DNA from: an uncultured Verrucomicrobiales bacterium
GTDB taxonomy: Bacteria > Verrucomicrobiota > Verrucomicrobiia > Verrucomicrobiales > Akkermansiaceae
Direction of reading: 5' to 3'
Length of the DNA: 64,000 bases
NCBI GenBank assembly: GCA_937934595.1
Contig: CALGZA010000037.1
Location: 17,138-81,137 of the forward strand
In this document: positions 44,018-53,130 of the stretch, one piece after another
Layout of the letters: every line of letters starts with the position of its first letter
How positions within the stretch are numbered: the stretch's first letter is position 1
Position numbers and translations under genes: made by a program
Notes under the pieces: generated by a model
Seen by the model: the letters and a program-made list of their open reading frames with translations, nothing else
What the model was told of the DNA's origin: nothing
Database searches by the model: none

Positions 44018-45265
44018 ATGAACGAGCGTAGAGTAGTAATCACAGGAATAGGGGCGATTAGCCCATTAGGTAATGACCTTCAGAGTACATGGGATGGGCT
44101 GAAGGCCGGTCAGAGTGGTATAGGGAATATTACTAAGATTGATACTGATGGGTATTCTGTGAATATTGCAGGTGAGGTGAAGGGCTATGATCCCAAGCCT
44201 TATTTTAATGACGCTAAAGATGCTCGCCGAGCGGATGAATATACGTTGCTTGCTTTTGGTGCATCTAAGATGGCTATGGCTGACTCGGGTTTAGATCCTG
44301 AGGCTGTGGATAAGACACGAGTGGGTGTGATGGTGGGTAGTGGTATAGGCGGGCTAGGGACGCTGGAGCGTGAGCATGAGAAGTTAATTAAGCGTGGTCC
44401 GGGTAAGGTTTCTCCATTTGTTATACCTATGATGATTTCTAATATAGCGAGTGGGATGATTAGTATGGAGTATGGTTTTGGTGGGCCTAATATGGTTATC
44501 GTGACTGCTTGTGCTACAGCAAATCATAATATAGGTGAGGCGTGGCGGATGATAAAGTTTGGCGATGCGGATGCTTTTATAGCGGGTGGTGCTGAGTCTA
44601 CGATATTGCCAATGGGTTTATCTGGTTTTTCTAATATGCGCGCATTGTCCACACGGAATGATGAGCCAGAGAGGGCTTCACGTCCGTTTGATTCTGGGCG
44701 CGATGGATTTGTGATGGGGGAGGGAGCTGGAGTGGTTGTTATAGAGGAGTTAGAGCATGCTAAGGCGCGCGGGGCTAGGATTTATGCTGAGTTGACTGGA
44801 TATGGTGTTAGCTCTGATGCGTATCATATGACTTCGCCGCATCCTGAGGGAGAGGGTGCTAGTCGTTGTATTGATATGGCTTTAAAGCATGCTAAGTTGA
44901 ATGCTGAGGATGTTTCGTATGTGAATGCTCATGGGACATCGACGCCGCTGGGTGATATATGTGAGACTAAGGCGATCAAGCGTAGTTTTGGTTCTCATGC
45001 TAAGGATGGTCTTGTGGTCAGTTCCACTAAATCTATGACTGGTCATTTATTGGGAGCGGCGGGTGGAGTAGAGTTGGCGGCTTGTTTGATGGCGATGCAG
45101 GATAACATTATACCTCCGACGATTAATTTGGAGGATCAAGATCCTGATTGTGATCTTGATTATTGTGCTAATGTAGCGCGAGAGACTGAGGTGAAGGCAG
45201 CGTTGAGTAACTCGTTTGGTTTTGGTGGTCATAATGCGAGTTTATTGGTCCAGAAATTCAGCTAA
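44018..45265 (+). CDS. fabF: Beta-ketoacyl-ACP synthase II
   Basis: This is the fatty-acid elongation condensing enzyme, 415 residues. The Cys-His-His triad is seen: Cys165 in VTACATANHNIGEA, His in NAHGTSTPLGD and His in KSMTGHLLGAAGG. The ends match FabF (MNERRVVITGIGAISPLG; SNSFGFGGHNASLL). No acpP is adjacent; the next gene is a small zinc-ribbon protein 65 bases on. Confidence 0.95.
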   Translation: MNERRVVITGIGAISPLGNDLQSTWDGLKAGQSGIGNITKIDTDGYSVNIAGEVKGYDPKPYFNDAKDARRADEYTLLAFGASKMAMADSGLDPEAVDKTRVGVMVGSGIGGLGTLEREHEKLIKRGPGKVSPFVIPMMISNIASGMISMEYGFGGPNMVIVTACATANHNIGEAWRMIKFGDADAFIAGGAESTILPMGLSGFSNMRALSTRNDEPERASRPFDSGRDGFVMGEGAGVVVIEELEHAKARGARIYAELTGYGVSSDAYHMTSPHPEGEGASRCIDMALKHAKLNAEDVSYVNAHGTSTPLGDICETKAIKRSFGSHAKDGLVVSSTKSMTGHLLGAAGGVELAACLMAMQDNIIPPTINLEDQDPDCDLDYCANVARETEVKAALSNSFGFGGHNASLLVQKFS

Positions 45266-45330
45266 ATTATGATGCTTTTATAGTTCTGGCTTGCCGTGAA
45301 GCTGAGCTTGGTTCAGAATGTGACAAAATA

Positions 45331-45585
45331 ATGAATAATAAGATGAATAAGACAATAAGCAAGGGTGTGAGTAGTGCACGGTTAGAGAGGGCTCAGGAGA
45401 TAGCTTCTAATCCATCTGCTTATAAAGTTTGCGAATGTTGTGATTCTATTGTTGGTGCTAATTCTGTGACTTGTTCTAACTGTCATGGGTATAGGTTTGA
45501 TACCTCTCAGACACGAGTGGTAGACCAGGCTATATTCTTGGGGACGCGGAAGCAGACATCTGTGACTTCATCGGATTTAGTATAG
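45331..45585 (+). CDS. Small zinc-ribbon protein of unknown function
   Basis: This is an 84-residue soluble protein. The central part has four or five cysteines in VCECCDSIVG...VTCSNCHGYRF, forming a probable zinc ribbon, followed by DTSQTRVVDQAIFLGTRKQ. There is no signal or membrane helix. It sits between fabF and pdxA, 11 bases before pdxA, and is likely co-transcribed with it. The codon bias fits a real gene. Family not recognised; DNA, RNA or protein binding is possible. Confidence 0.62.
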   Translation: MNNKMNKTISKGVSSARLERAQEIASNPSAYKVCECCDSIVGANSVTCSNCHGYRFDTSQTRVVDQAIFLGTRKQTSVTSSDLV

Positions 45586-45596
45586 TCTGAGTTTGG

Positions 45597-46484
45597 ATGG
45601 TAATAGGGATCACTCTTGGAGATCAGGCAGGCGTAGGCCCTGAGATAGTGGCTGCTGCGCTGGGGGATGGGCGTTTGGGAGATTGGTATGGTGATGATGT
45701 GGAGTATCGTGTTATAGGTGAGCGGATAGATGCTCATAGTGGTGAGCCGGATGTGGCTTCTGCGCGGGCGGCGTTGAGTGCGTTGGAAGAGAGTGTGCGC
45801 TTGGCTGAGGCTGGAGAGATTGATGCTATAGTTACAGCGCCTGTGGCTAAGGAGGGTTTGCATGGCTTGGGTTTTGATTATCCTGGTCAGACGGAGTTTT
45901 TTGCGGATAGATTAGGGAGTGATGATTATGCGATGTGTTTATCTGGGGCTCATTTGACGGTTGCTTTGGTGACAATACATGTTCCTATTTCGACGGTGTC
46001 AGGTTCATTGAGAGAGTCTGAGGTGGTTCGTGTTGGGCGTTTGTTGGAGGCTTTTTGTAGAAAGAAGAGGAGAGTGAAGAAGGTGGATGGGGGGCCTAGG
46101 ATTGCTGTATGTGGTCTGAACCCGCATGCTGGTGAGGGAGGGGCGTTTGGTGATGAGGATGAGCGGATAATACGTCCGGCTATTGAGAAGTTGAATATGG
46201 GTGTGGTATCTGGTGGTGAGGTTTTTAGTGGACCTCATCCGGCGGATACGATTTTCAAGCCTGCGTCTGAGGGTTTATATGATGCGGTGTTGTGTATGTA
46301 TCATGATCAGGGTTTGATTCCTTTGAAGTTGTTGGATTTTTCTACTGGTGTTAATGTTACTTTGGGTTTGAGTTGTCCGCGGACTAGTCCTGATCACGGG
46401 ACTGCGTTTGATATTGCTGGGCGGGGTGAGGCTTGTTATGAATCTATGTTACATGCGATTAAGTTGGCTGTGGAGTTGGTGTAA
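45597..46484 (+). CDS. pdxA: 4-hydroxythreonine-4-phosphate dehydrogenase
   Basis: This enzyme oxidises 4-phosphohydroxy-L-threonine in pyridoxal phosphate synthesis. It has 295 residues, a little shorter than the usual 320-330. Motifs: GITLGDQAGVGPEI at the N-terminus, APVAKEGL, PGQTEFFADRL, metal-ligand His regions in AVCGLNPHAGEGG and LCMYHDQGLIPLK, and TSPDHGTAFDIAG. All are typical of PdxA. Confidence 0.93.
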   Translation: MVIGITLGDQAGVGPEIVAAALGDGRLGDWYGDDVEYRVIGERIDAHSGEPDVASARAALSALEESVRLAEAGEIDAIVTAPVAKEGLHGLGFDYPGQTEFFADRLGSDDYAMCLSGAHLTVALVTIHVPISTVSGSLRESEVVRVGRLLEAFCRKKRRVKKVDGGPRIAVCGLNPHAGEGGAFGDEDERIIRPAIEKLNMGVVSGGEVFSGPHPADTIFKPASEGLYDAVLCMYHDQGLIPLKLLDFSTGVNVTLGLSCPRTSPDHGTAFDIAGRGEACYESMLHAIKLAVELV

Positions 46485-46603
46485 TAGGGTGTGTTTTTGT
46501 TGTTGGGTGGGAGTTTTTGTTTTTTACGAAAGATAATGAGAAAAATATGATAGATTTATGGTTGTGCGGGTGTAGGTTATCCTTGATATAACTTACTTAA
46601 CTG

Positions 46604-49600
46604 ATGAACAATCGATCTATAATATTTTTATTTATGAACCTGGTTTTGGCGGGTGCTTTGGTTTCTTGTACTGGGAAAAGTGAGTCAACTGAGGGAGTGA
46701 GCGTGGATGGTGATGTGGGTGGTAATGTGGGTGGTGATGTGGAATTGGTGGGTGTTGGTTCTGTTAAGGGGGGTAAGGATGTGGTAGCGGCTGATGAGAA
46801 GATTTCATTTAATCAGCATATACAGCCGATATTATCTGCGAATTGCTATCATTGTCATGGACCGGATAGCGGTACGCGGTTTCCTGAGGATGAGCCTTAT
46901 CGATTGGATAGGGAGGAGGATGCTTTGGCGGTTCGCGCTAATGGGAAGGCGAATATCATTAAGGGAGATCCTGATGGTTCTTATTTGATACAGCTGATGG
47001 AGTCTAAGAACCCGGATGAGGTAATGCCTTTGCATCCGACAAGGAGTCCGCATGGAAAGGTGATGGATCCTGCTGATATAGCATTGGTAAGGCGATGGGT
47101 TAAGGAGGGTGCGGTTTTTGAGAAGCACTGGGCCTATATACAGCCTAAGAAAGTGGAATTACCTGAGGTGGAGCAGACTGACTGGGTCCGCAAGCCTGTG
47201 GATCATTTTATATTGGCGAAGCTTGAGGAGAAGGGGCTTAAGCCGAATGGGGATGAGACCAGAGCGCGGTTGCTGAGGCGTTTGACGTTTGATTTAACTG
47301 GTTTACCGCCTAGTGCTGCGGAGACGGAGGGATTTGTCAATGACAAGCGTGATTTGGATGTGGTCTATGAGGAGAAGGTGAATGCGTTGCTGGCTACTGA
47401 GGCATACGCTGAGCATTTTAGTAGGCATTGGTTAGACGTGGCTAGATATGGAGATACACATGGGATTCATAATGATAATTATCGTTCGATCTGGCCTTAC
47501 CGGGACTGGGTTATTAATGCGTTTAGGAGTAATATGAGGTTTGATGAGTTTACAAAAATTCAGATAGCTGGGGATATGATGCCGGATGCGACAGTTCAGC
47601 ATAAGGTAGCTACTGGGTTTCACCGGTGTATGCCGACGACTGGTGAGGGAGGATCTATAGATGATGAGGTGAATGCGTCATATGCGCAGGAGCGAGTGAA
47701 TACTACTTTTGCGACTTGGTTGGGTATCACAGCTGGATGTGCGGCTTGCCATGATCATAAGTTTGACGCGATCACGACGAAGGAGAACTATGAGTTTTCT
47801 GCGTTTTTCAGGAATACGACGATGCGAGCGATGGATGGAAATAGCGCTACGCATGCGCCCATTGTTAGGATGCCCTTGGCGCCTGAAGAGGTAAGAGAGA
47901 TCGATACTCAAATGGCTTCTAATACGAAGAAAAAATCTGAGTTGAAAGTTACTGATAATGAATCCTATATAAATTGGCTGAGTGCTGAGCGTGAGAGGCT
48001 GGCTAAAGTTTATGAGACTCATTACACCAAGCCAAGTGGACTTGTTGTGAATTTGCCTCTGAGTAAGCGACCAAAGGGGGCAGGTTATCATGCTTTCAAA
48101 GCTGTGAAGCGCCTAAGGTGGACAAGGGGCAAGACAGGGACGGCGCCTTATTTTAAGAATGGTAGTTATATTGATCTGGGGCAGGCTGTAGATTTCAATA
48201 GTGAGAGTAGTTTTAGTGTGGGAGCTTGGTTTAGGACTCCAAGCGATACTGCTGTGGGTAGTCTTATTTCGAAAATGCACACGAAGGAGGGGAATCGTGG
48301 ATTTGATATAAGTACTGACAGTGGTAAGGTTACGGTGCAGCTGGTTCACAGTGGTTCTGCTAATGCTTTGAAGGTGACTTCTGTTTCTGCTTTAGCTGCG
48401 AATACGTGGAATCATGTGATGCTTACTTATGACGGTAGTAGTAAGGCAAGGGGCTTGAAGCTTTATTTTAATGGGAAGCAAGAGGATTATAGTGTGATGC
48501 AAGATTCACTTGATGGAAGTATAGAGACAAGTGCTCCCTTGCTTCTTGGTTCACGTTATCAAGGTGGGCATTTTAAGGATGGTAAGTTACAGAATTTCAA
48601 GGTCTATGACAGGGTGTTACTGGATGGAGAGGTGGTTACTGCAGCTGAGGCTGGGGATGCTGAAGCTGAGGCTTATGTGAGGCTGGGGGAATCTAAATTA
48701 GTGGATCAGCTACGAGAGGCGTATTTTGATAAGATTCATCCTGAAGCGGTCAAGTTTAACAGACTTAATGCTGAGTTAGCAACTAGGAGGAAGGGGCCGA
48801 CTTCATTGATAATGGAGGAAAAGAGAGATACGAAGCCGACTGCGCGAGTTTTGGTGCGAGGGGATTACAGTCAGCCAGGTGAAGAGGTTTTGTCTCCTGG
48901 TGTGCCTGCTGCGTTTCCACCAATGACTGATGATATGCCGAGGAATCGTCTAGGATTGGCAAAATGGCTTGTGGCTGAGAATAATCCACTGCCTGCTCGG
49001 GTTACAGTGAATCGTTATTGGTATTATATTTTTGGATCAGGCATTGTTGATAGTAATAGTGACTTTGGAGTAATGGGGTCACGTCCTACGCATCCTGGGT
49101 TATTGGATTGGTTGGCTGTTGATTTTGTGGAGAGTGGTTGGGATTTGCATCATTTACTTAAGCAGATGGTGATGTCCTCAACTTATAGGCAGAGTGCTAC
49201 TATCACTGAAGAGAAGCTTAGAGAAGATCCGTTAAATAAGTATTACGCGAGGGGGCCGCGCTATCGCTTGGAGGCAGAACAGATTCGGGATATGGCTCTC
49301 AAATCATCAGGTTTGCTTAATTCTAAGGTGGGAGGGCCGTCTGTTAAGCCTTATATGCCTGATAATGTATGGGAGGCTGTAGCGATGAAGAGCTCGAATA
49401 CGAGGCATTACAGGCGGGATAGTGGAGATAGCTTGTATCGTAGGTCAATATATACGTTTATTAAACGGACGGCGGTTCATCCTGCAATGGAGCTTTTGAA
49501 TGCGCCTACGAGAGAGGAATCCTGTGTGAAGCGAGATTTGACGAATACGCCATTACAGGCGTTTGTTATTATGAATGATCCGCAGTTTGTGGAGAGTTCT

Positions 49601-49888
49601 CGTCAGTTAGCTGTTTTGGCATTACAGAATGCGGAGAGTGATAAGGATAGGATTAATTATATGTCTATGCGACTAATTTCTAGGGAGATGGATGAGCGAG
49701 AGCTTGGATTAGTTAAGGGGACATTGAGTAAGCTGATGGTGAGATTTAAGGATAAGCCAGAGGAGGCTGAGAGGTTTAATAAAGTAGGTCAATCTGTGGC
49801 TCCATCTGATATAGATCCGGTGGAATTGGCGAGTTGGAGTATAGTTGCTAATCAGTTGTTGAACCTTGATGAAACATTAAACAAATAA
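46604..49888 (+). CDS. PSD1-type cytochrome: DUF1549/DUF1553 lipoprotein with inserted LamG-like domain
   Basis: This is a 1094-residue exported lipoprotein (lipobox ALVSC in MNNRSIIFLFMNLVLAGALVSC). A short Gly/Asp/Val repeat linker (GDVGGNVGGDV) precedes the planctomycete cytochrome c domain with heme site CYHCHGPDSG. The DUF1549 domain (about 190-420) includes HWLDVARYGDTHG and a second CAACHDHKFD site. A LamG/concanavalin-like beta domain (about 490-680; NSESSFSVGAWFRTP, NTWNHVMLTYDGSSKARGLKLYFNG) is inserted before DUF1553 (about 770-1050; PRNRLGLAKWLVAENNPLPARV). It forms the usual pair with the DUF1501 gene four bases downstream. Confidence 0.88.
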   Translation: MNNRSIIFLFMNLVLAGALVSCTGKSESTEGVSVDGDVGGNVGGDVELVGVGSVKGGKDVVAADEKISFNQHIQPILSANCYHCHGPDSGTRFPEDEPYRLDREEDALAVRANGKANIIKGDPDGSYLIQLMESKNPDEVMPLHPTRSPHGKVMDPADIALVRRWVKEGAVFEKHWAYIQPKKVELPEVEQTDWVRKPVDHFILAKLEEKGLKPNGDETRARLLRRLTFDLTGLPPSAAETEGFVNDKRDLDVVYEEKVNALLATEAYAEHFSRHWLDVARYGDTHGIHNDNYRSIWPYRDWVINAFRSNMRFDEFTKIQIAGDMMPDATVQHKVATGFHRCMPTTGEGGSIDDEVNASYAQERVNTTFATWLGITAGCAACHDHKFDAITTKENYEFSAFFRNTTMRAMDGNSATHAPIVRMPLAPEEVREIDTQMASNTKKKSELKVTDNESYINWLSAERERLAKVYETHYTKPSGLVVNLPLSKRPKGAGYHAFKAVKRLRWTRGKTGTAPYFKNGSYIDLGQAVDFNSESSFSVGAWFRTPSDTAVGSLISKMHTKEGNRGFDISTDSGKVTVQLVHSGSANALKVTSVSALAANTWNHVMLTYDGSSKARGLKLYFNGKQEDYSVMQDSLDGSIETSAPLLLGSRYQGGHFKDGKLQNFKVYDRVLLDGEVVTAAEAGDAEAEAYVRLGESKLVDQLREAYFDKIHPEAVKFNRLNAELATRRKGPTSLIMEEKRDTKPTARVLVRGDYSQPGEEVLSPGVPAAFPPMTDDMPRNRLGLAKWLVAENNPLPARVTVNRYWYYIFGSGIVDSNSDFGVMGSRPTHPGLLDWLAVDFVESGWDLHHLLKQMVMSSTYRQSATITEEKLREDPLNKYYARGPRYRLEAEQIRDMALKSSGLLNSKVGGPSVKPYMPDNVWEAVAMKSSNTRHYRRDSGDSLYRRSIYTFIKRTAVHPAMELLNAPTREESCVKRDLTNTPLQAFVIMNDPQFVESSRQLAVLALQNAESDKDRINYMSMRLISREMDERELGLVKGTLSKLMVRFKDKPEEAERFNKVGQSVAPSDIDPVELASWSIVANQLLNLDETLNK

Positions 49889-49892
49889 ATTT

Positions 49893-51377
49893 ATGAATTA
49901 TACAGATATTCTTAAGGCTGCGGAATTACAGAATTCGGCACTGACAAGGCGTCAGTTTTTTAGGCAAAATGCGATGGGTCTAGGATCTGTGGCGCTAGCG
50001 TCTATGTTGCCGGATCGACTTGAGGGTGCTGGCGGAGGAGAATCACCGATCCCGGGTTTGGCTCATTTTCCAGCTAAAGCGAAGAGGGTTATTTATATAT
50101 CGTTGATAGGTGCTCCGTCGCAGTTTGAGACTTTTGATTACAAGCCTGATTTACACAAGGAGGCTCATAAAGATATGAAGCAGTTTCTGGTAGATTCTGG
50201 AGTGCGTCTGACGACGATGACATCTAAGCAGTCAAAGTTTCCGGTGGCTCCGTCTTTTGTGGATTTTAAGCAGTATGGAGAGGGAGGGACGTGGATTTCT
50301 GATTTATTACCGTATACTGCGAAAATGGCTAATGATATTTGCGTGATTAAGTCTATGTATACGGAGGCGATTAATCATGAGCCTGCTAACCAGCTGATTT
50401 ATACTGGTTCTATGCAGGGAGGTAAGGCTTCTATGGGATCATGGTTGTCATATGGTTTGGGGACTTTGAATAAGGATTTACCGACGTTTTGTGTGCTTCA
50501 TGCGCAGCATACGAGTCCGACAGCAAACGTGCAGGCGATATCTAACAGGCTGTGGAATTCAGCGTATTTACCTGGGCATCATTCTGGAGTGAATCTCCGG
50601 TCATCAGGTGATCCGGTTCTTTACTTAAAGGATGCGCCTGGAGTAGACCGGGCTATGAGGCGAGATATGTTAGATGGTCTTTCTGGTTTGAATCAAAAGA
50701 TGTTAGAAGAGGTGGGGGATCCGGAAATACAGACAAGGATGCAGCAATATGAGATGGCTTATCGCATGCAGATGTCTGTTCCTGAGCTAACTGATATGAG
50801 TCAGGAGACTGAGGCTACGTATTCACTTTATGGTGATGATGCAAAGAAGCCTGGTTCTTTTGCATCCTGTGCACTTATGGCGCGTAGGCTCGCTGAGCGA
50901 GGTGTAAGGTTTACTCAAATATTTCATCGTGGCTGGGATGTTCACGGGAATTTACCTAAGGATATGAAGTCGCAGTGTAAGGATATAGACCAGGGTTGTT
51001 ATGGTTTGATTCAGGATCTTAAGCAGCGAGGTATGTTAGATGATACTCTTGTGGTTTGTGGTGGTGAATTTGGTAGGACTGTTTATTCACAAGGTAGATT
51101 GACTAAGACGACCTATGGGAGAGATCATCATCCTAAGGCGTTTTCGTTGTGGGTAGCTGGGGCAGGAGTGAAGGGAGGGATGACTTATGGTGATACCGAT
51201 AAGTATTCGTTTAACATTACGACGCCCAAGGAAAAGGTTCATGTTAGAGATTTACATGCTACTATATTAGAGCGATGTGGAATAGACTATCATCAGCTAA
51301 AATTCAGTTATCAAGGTTTAGAACAGAAACTGACTGGGGTAGAAGAAGCTAAAGTGGTGACTGATATTCTCGACTAG
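49893..51377 (+). CDS. Tat-exported DUF1501 protein
   Basis: This is a 494-residue protein of the DUF1501 family (sulfatase/alkaline-phosphatase-like fold). The N-terminus has a twin-arginine-type signal (LTRRQFFRQNAMGLGSVALASML). Core blocks are RVIYISLIGAPSQFETFDYKP, SPFVDFK-like, EAINHEPANQLIYTGSMQGG, FHRGWDVHGN and VVCGGEFGRTVYSQG with GRDHHPKAFSLWVAGAGVKGG. Always found beside DUF1553 cytochromes in PVC bacteria; the biochemical role is unknown, but envelope polysaccharide metabolism is suspected. Confidence 0.88.
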   Translation: MNYTDILKAAELQNSALTRRQFFRQNAMGLGSVALASMLPDRLEGAGGGESPIPGLAHFPAKAKRVIYISLIGAPSQFETFDYKPDLHKEAHKDMKQFLVDSGVRLTTMTSKQSKFPVAPSFVDFKQYGEGGTWISDLLPYTAKMANDICVIKSMYTEAINHEPANQLIYTGSMQGGKASMGSWLSYGLGTLNKDLPTFCVLHAQHTSPTANVQAISNRLWNSAYLPGHHSGVNLRSSGDPVLYLKDAPGVDRAMRRDMLDGLSGLNQKMLEEVGDPEIQTRMQQYEMAYRMQMSVPELTDMSQETEATYSLYGDDAKKPGSFASCALMARRLAERGVRFTQIFHRGWDVHGNLPKDMKSQCKDIDQGCYGLIQDLKQRGMLDDTLVVCGGEFGRTVYSQGRLTKTTYGRDHHPKAFSLWVAGAGVKGGMTYGDTDKYSFNITTPKEKVHVRDLHATILERCGIDYHQLKFSYQGLEQKLTGVEEAKVVTDILD

Positions 51378-51555
51378 AGAATGGCATCATGCTTGTGGAT
51401 GAAGATTTAGAATTTTAAGTTGCTTCAGATTAGGTGAGTTATTTGGGTGTTTTAATTGAATGTAGGTTGACACATTAAAATTAATGGTAGGGTTATTTAT
51501 CATAATAAATGATTTCATTCATTGAATAAAAACAGACTCAATCTCCATTGAAATT

Positions 51556-52959
51556 ATGAATTTTTTACCCCGAAAGTTAAATTATTTTTCGTCACTAGGT
51601 GCTGCTCTTTTGGTGTGCGTAGCCTCAAAAGTTTCAGCTGATATTGTTGCTCCGAATGACCCTAACATCCGGTATGTAGGGCGGTTTGATCAGACTGACC
51701 CGGCTGCACCGAGGATGTATTGGAGTGGGGCGCATATTCAGGGTTGGTTTGAGGGGACTTCGTTGAGTGTTACTTTGGATTGTGCTACTGGGAATGATTA
51801 TTTTTATGCTATAGTTAACGATGGTGTGCCGCAGAAGTTAAACCTTGGGCAAGGTGTTCAGACATTGCCGGTGGCTGCTGGGTTGGCTGATGCTGTTCAT
51901 AAAGTGGAGATCTTTAAAATCACTTCTTTTTATAATGATAATACGGCTTTTAGGGGATTTGTAACAGATGCTGGAAAAGGTATGGCTTTACTGCCACCAG
52001 AACCGGCTTTAACGATTCAATTTTATGGTGATTCGATTACTGATGGGCATGGTGTAGAAGCTCCTCCTGGAGGGAATGCTGAGCCTGAATATTTTAATAA
52101 TTATCTGGCATATGGTGCGGTGGCATCTCGAAATTTAGGCATGCGCTATATGTGTACTGCGGGTACGGGTTTGGCTGTAAAACATCCATGGCCGACTCTT
52201 ACGAACCGTCCTTATACGATGGATCTGCATTATAATGCTATTAATCCTTATGTTGACCCGGTGGGGGCTAATCTCTGGTCCTATGCGAATGACCGCGCTG
52301 ATATAGTGGTTGTTAATTTGTTTCAGAACGACTCGTGGGTAAAGCCAACGCCGCATGACGCAGCAACTGCGAATGGGATAAGGGCATCTTACAAATCCTT
52401 GATACAGTCATTTAGAGCAGTGCACCCGAATGCTGAGATTATATGTGCACTGGGTAGTATGGATATAGTGAATAATCCTGTGTGGAATGGCTATGTAAAT
52501 ACTGTGGTGCAGGAGCTTGAAGATGAAGGGGATGATAAGATAAAGACTTTAGTGTTTCCGTTTATCAATGCTGGACGTCATCCGATAGTTGCAGAGCAAC
52601 AGGCTATGGGAGACCAGTTGTCTAACTTCATCAGCGCTACTTATCCTGATTTGTTCACTAGGGATTCAGATGGGGATTCAATAAGTGATGTTAGAGAAGC
52701 TCAAATAGGTACTGATCCGAATGATCCGAACTCTATTTTTAAAGCTGTGCTTAGTGAGGATGCTAATGGAGGGTTTATTCTTAGTTGGCCCGCTGTGCAT
52801 GGTTTGAGCTATCAGGTTGAGCGGAGTAGTGATTTGATTACTTGGACAGTTCATAGGCCGTGGGCTTTGGCTGCTAGTGCGCCTGAAGAAACATTGATTC
52901 TTCCTGTTGATGCAAGTTCTGCAAAAGTATTTTACAGGGTTAAAGCGGCAACTGAATAG
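51556..52959 (+). CDS. Secreted SGNH esterase (CE2-like) with thrombospondin-type-3 repeat tail
   Basis: This is a 467-residue secreted protein. After the signal peptide, an N-terminal jelly roll (about 38-135; RYVGRFDQTDPAAPRMYWSGA) and an SGNH hydrolase domain with nucleophile block IQFYGDSITDGHG match carbohydrate esterase family 2 deacetylases. Asn and His/Asp blocks are VNLFQNDSW and NAGRHPIVAEQQAMGDQL. A calcium-binding TSP3-like motif (DSDGDSISDVREAQIGTDPNDPN) and a C-terminal beta domain common in verrucomicrobial proteins follow. Likely removes acetyl groups from plant or algal polysaccharide. Confidence 0.82.
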   Translation: MNFLPRKLNYFSSLGAALLVCVASKVSADIVAPNDPNIRYVGRFDQTDPAAPRMYWSGAHIQGWFEGTSLSVTLDCATGNDYFYAIVNDGVPQKLNLGQGVQTLPVAAGLADAVHKVEIFKITSFYNDNTAFRGFVTDAGKGMALLPPEPALTIQFYGDSITDGHGVEAPPGGNAEPEYFNNYLAYGAVASRNLGMRYMCTAGTGLAVKHPWPTLTNRPYTMDLHYNAINPYVDPVGANLWSYANDRADIVVVNLFQNDSWVKPTPHDAATANGIRASYKSLIQSFRAVHPNAEIICALGSMDIVNNPVWNGYVNTVVQELEDEGDDKIKTLVFPFINAGRHPIVAEQQAMGDQLSNFISATYPDLFTRDSDGDSISDVREAQIGTDPNDPNSIFKAVLSEDANGGFILSWPAVHGLSYQVERSSDLITWTVHRPWALAASAPEETLILPVDASSAKVFYRVKAATE

Positions 52960-53130
52960 AGCTATTGGTCTGAGGTTTACGTTTGTAATTCAGTGATCTG
53001 TTGATTACTTAATCAGCTATTTAGTGTTGGGCAAACATGTTGACTGTTTTGTGTGGTCTTGGCTGTGGTGGGTTATTGTTTTTTGATGTTTATGTGTTTT
53101 GAGTGATTTTTGGTGATGATTAGGTTTGTT

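Noticed and set aside
51467-51506. TTGACA upstream of the SGNH gene as a sigma70 promoter
   Set aside because: No acceptable -10 box at 15-19 bases; the nearest AT-rich hexamer (CATAAT) is 28 bases away.
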